Origin: Candidatus Peribacteraceae bacterium
GTDB lineage: Bacteria > Patescibacteriota > Gracilibacteria > Peribacterales > Peribacteraceae
Length of the DNA: 6,262 bases
Assembly: GCA_018062585.1 (NCBI GenBank)
Contig: JAGORY010000045.1
Location: 1,309-7,570, forward strand
Reading direction: 5' to 3'
Part shown: in pieces, positions 5,502-6,262 of the stretch
Layout: every line of letters begins with the position of its first letter
How positions within the stretch are numbered: the stretch's first letter is position 1
The notes under the pieces: generated by a model
The model's database searches: none
Told to the model about the DNA's origin: nothing
Seen by the model: only the letters and a program-made list of their open reading frames with translations
Made by a program: the position numbers and the translations under genes

Positions 5502-5511
5502 CCGTAAGCAT

Positions 5512-5540
5512 TTGCATGCGGTCGGCCGGAAACCTACAGT
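5512..5540 (+). promoter_or_regulatory. Promoter of mscL
   Basis: TTGCAT (5512-5517, 3 of 6) and TACAGT (5535-5540, 4 of 6) are separated by exactly 17 bases. Initiation near 5547 leaves a pyrimidine-rich 5' UTR of about 20 bases without a Shine-Dalgarno sequence. This promoter and the divergent one occupy nearly all of the 112-base spacer. Confidence 0.45.
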
Positions 5541-5566
5541 TCCCCTACTTCTTCCCTCATTCCTCC

Positions 5567-5938
5567 ATGTCCATCCTCAAAGAATTCCGCGAGTTCGCGA
5601 TGCGAGGCAGCGTCCTTGATCTCGCCATCGGTGTCGTCATCGGAGCGTCCTTCGGAAAAATCGTCACCTCGCTCGTAAATGATGTCCTCATGCCGGCCCT
5701 CGGACTGATCCTCGGGAAGCTGGATTTCTCATCGCTCAGCCTCACGATCGGTGAATCCAGCATCAAGTACGGCATGTTCGTCCAAGCGGTCGTCGATTTC
5801 GTCATCGTCGCCTTCTGCATCTTCCTCGTCGTAAAGCAGGTAAACCGATTCAAGAAGGCATCGCCCCCACCCACTCCACCAGCCCAGAAAGAAGAAATCA
5901 AGCTCCTCGGTGAAATCCGCGATCTCCTCAAGCAGTGA
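5567..5938 (+). CDS. mscL: Large-conductance mechanosensitive channel MscL
   Basis: A 123-residue inner-membrane channel that opens on membrane tension and releases solutes during osmotic downshock; it works as a homopentamer. Visible are the N-terminal amphipathic helix (MSILKEFREFAMRGSVLDLA), TM1 with the pore-lining GVVIGASFGKIVTSLVNDVLMP (22-43), a short periplasmic loop (about 50-68), TM2 (about 69-90, FVQAVVDFVIVAFCIFLVV) and the cytoplasmic helix KEEIKLLGEIRDLLK (108-122) after a Pro-rich linker (100-106). Length is near the usual 120-140. The ATG at 5567 is chosen because MscL proteins begin directly at this helix; the 76 codons open upstream in frame run into the divergent gene and are not homologous. 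It stands alone with its own promoter. No strong intrinsic terminator follows. Confidence 0.97.
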   Translation: MSILKEFREFAMRGSVLDLAIGVVIGASFGKIVTSLVNDVLMPALGLILGKLDFSSLSLTIGESSIKYGMFVQAVVDFVIVAFCIFLVVKQVNRFKKASPPPTPPAQKEEIKLLGEIRDLLKQ

Positions 5939-6012
5939 CCGATAGTGGCTCCAGCGAGGCCAAGGCAACGAGAAAGAGGTCTTTGCAACCTCGTGCATCT
6001 GAAAACTTGTCC

Positions 6013-6021
6013 TGCTACACT
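6013..6021 (+). promoter_or_regulatory. Extended -10 promoter of tRNA-Leu
   Basis: TGCTACACT is nearly identical to the TGCTACAAT before ligA (TGn plus a TACACT hexamer). Initiation near 6028 would leave about 13 bases before the mature tRNA. No good -35 is placed 16-18 bases upstream. Confidence 0.4.
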
Positions 6022-6040
6022 TCCCCGGCTTGATCTTTAT

Positions 6041-6126
6041 GCCCAGGTGGCGAAATGGCAGACGCGCTAGCTTGAGGGGCTAGTGGCCGCAAGGCTGTGG
6101 AGGTTCGAGTCCTCTCCTGGGCACCA
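6041..6126 (+). tRNA. tRNA-Leu (anticodon GAG)
   Basis: The acceptor arms GCCCAGG (6041-6047) and CCTGGGC (6116-6122) pair 7 of 7, followed by discriminator A (6123) and an encoded CCA (6124-6126). The anticodon stem CTAGC/GCTAG (6067-6071/6079-6083) closes a seven-base loop TTGAGGG with anticodon GAG at 6074-6076, reading CUC and CUU leucine codons. A long variable arm with GCC-GCAA-GGC marks it as class II, as expected for Leu. The T arm is GGAGG-TTCGAGT-CCTCT, with the outermost pair a G-U. Confidence 0.96.
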
Positions 6127-6262
6127 TTCGACTCGCTACGCTCGCTCATGGTCGTCGCCCTGCGGGGCTCCGGCCATTCTTTGTATTGGGCGAGTCGAAT
6201 GACAGTGAGCGGAGCCGCAGCGGAGTCGAACTGCCCCACCCCTACGCTCGCTCATGGTCGTC
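6126..6262 (+). repeat. REP-like direct and inverted repeat cluster after tRNA-Leu
   Basis: A 21-base unit beginning CTACGCTCGCTCATGG occurs identically at 6136-6156 and 6242-6262, the second copy cut by the window edge. ATTCGACTCGC (6126-6136) is matched by its inverse GCGAGTCGAAT (6190-6200). The module TTCGACTC occurs three times: 6127-6134 forward, and 6192-6199 and 6223-6230 inverted. AGCGGAG is repeated at 6208-6214 and 6219-6225. A GCCC-TGCG-GGGC hairpin is at 6157-6168. This looks like dispersed REP/BIME-type intergenic DNA; no protein-coding signal is seen here. Confidence 0.6.

Noticed and set aside
5339..5566. N-terminal extension of MscL
   Set aside because: MscL proteins start at the amphipathic helix; the upstream codons lie in the divergent promoter region and the opposite gene.
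5976..5992. GAGGT/ACCTC hairpin after mscL as a terminator
   Set aside because: It has only five pairs, a seven-base loop and no T-run. The rest of the 102-base spacer before the tRNA shows nothing but the tRNA promoter.
6015..6239. Minus-strand ORF of 74 residues containing ERTRTSTALRPLAPQASASAISP
   Set aside because: It is the antisense of the tRNA-Leu gene and its repeats. Translations of this kind are a well-known spurious annotation around tRNA-Leu genes.
6126..6262. CRISPR array
   Set aside because: There are only two copies of the 21-base direct repeat, 106 bases apart, with inverted modules between them; there are no regular spacers and no cas genes.

Overview
The window reads as ordinary bacterial chromosome of about 50-55% GC, with close gene spacing and almost no Shine-Dalgarno sequences. 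TGA is used as a normal stop (mscL). Coding inserts in a housekeeping enzyme, the scarcity of ribosome binding sites and a bacterial PRMT-like enzyme suggest a candidate-phylum (Patescibacteria/CPR-like, possibly Peregrinibacteria-like) genome. That placement is an inference and cannot be proved from 6 kb.

Layout. At the left edge, the 5' end of a chorismate mutase-type (AroQ) gene runs leftward out of the window. Divergent from it is ligA, the NAD-dependent DNA ligase, unusually long at 739 residues because of two in-frame inserts, one encoded by tandem perfect palindromes. Immediately after ligA comes what looks like a complete arginine attenuator: a promoter, a 20-codon leader peptide with three consecutive Arg codons, mutually exclusive hairpins and a terminator with nine T. 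It sits in front of a gene for an amino-acid-kinase plus GNAT protein of the N-acetylglutamate synthase/kinase type, the first step or steps of arginine synthesis. On the opposite strand, converging on that gene with overlapping stop codons, are a membrane-anchored cysteine-containing protein of unknown function and a PRMT-like methyltransferase. They are probably one transcript, perhaps coupled through a six-codon mini-ORF. Divergent from them is mscL (mechanosensitive channel), followed by a tRNA-Leu(GAG) gene with encoded CCA and a cluster of REP-like direct and inverted repeats at the right edge.

Expression signals. Three starts (chorismate mutase GTG, ligA ATG, leader peptide ATG) lie exactly six bases downstream of a -10-like hexamer, so transcription would begin on the first base of the start codon. 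This suggests leaderless mRNAs. The most interesting item is the arginine attenuator, whose leader peptide itself appears to be translated from a leaderless transcript.
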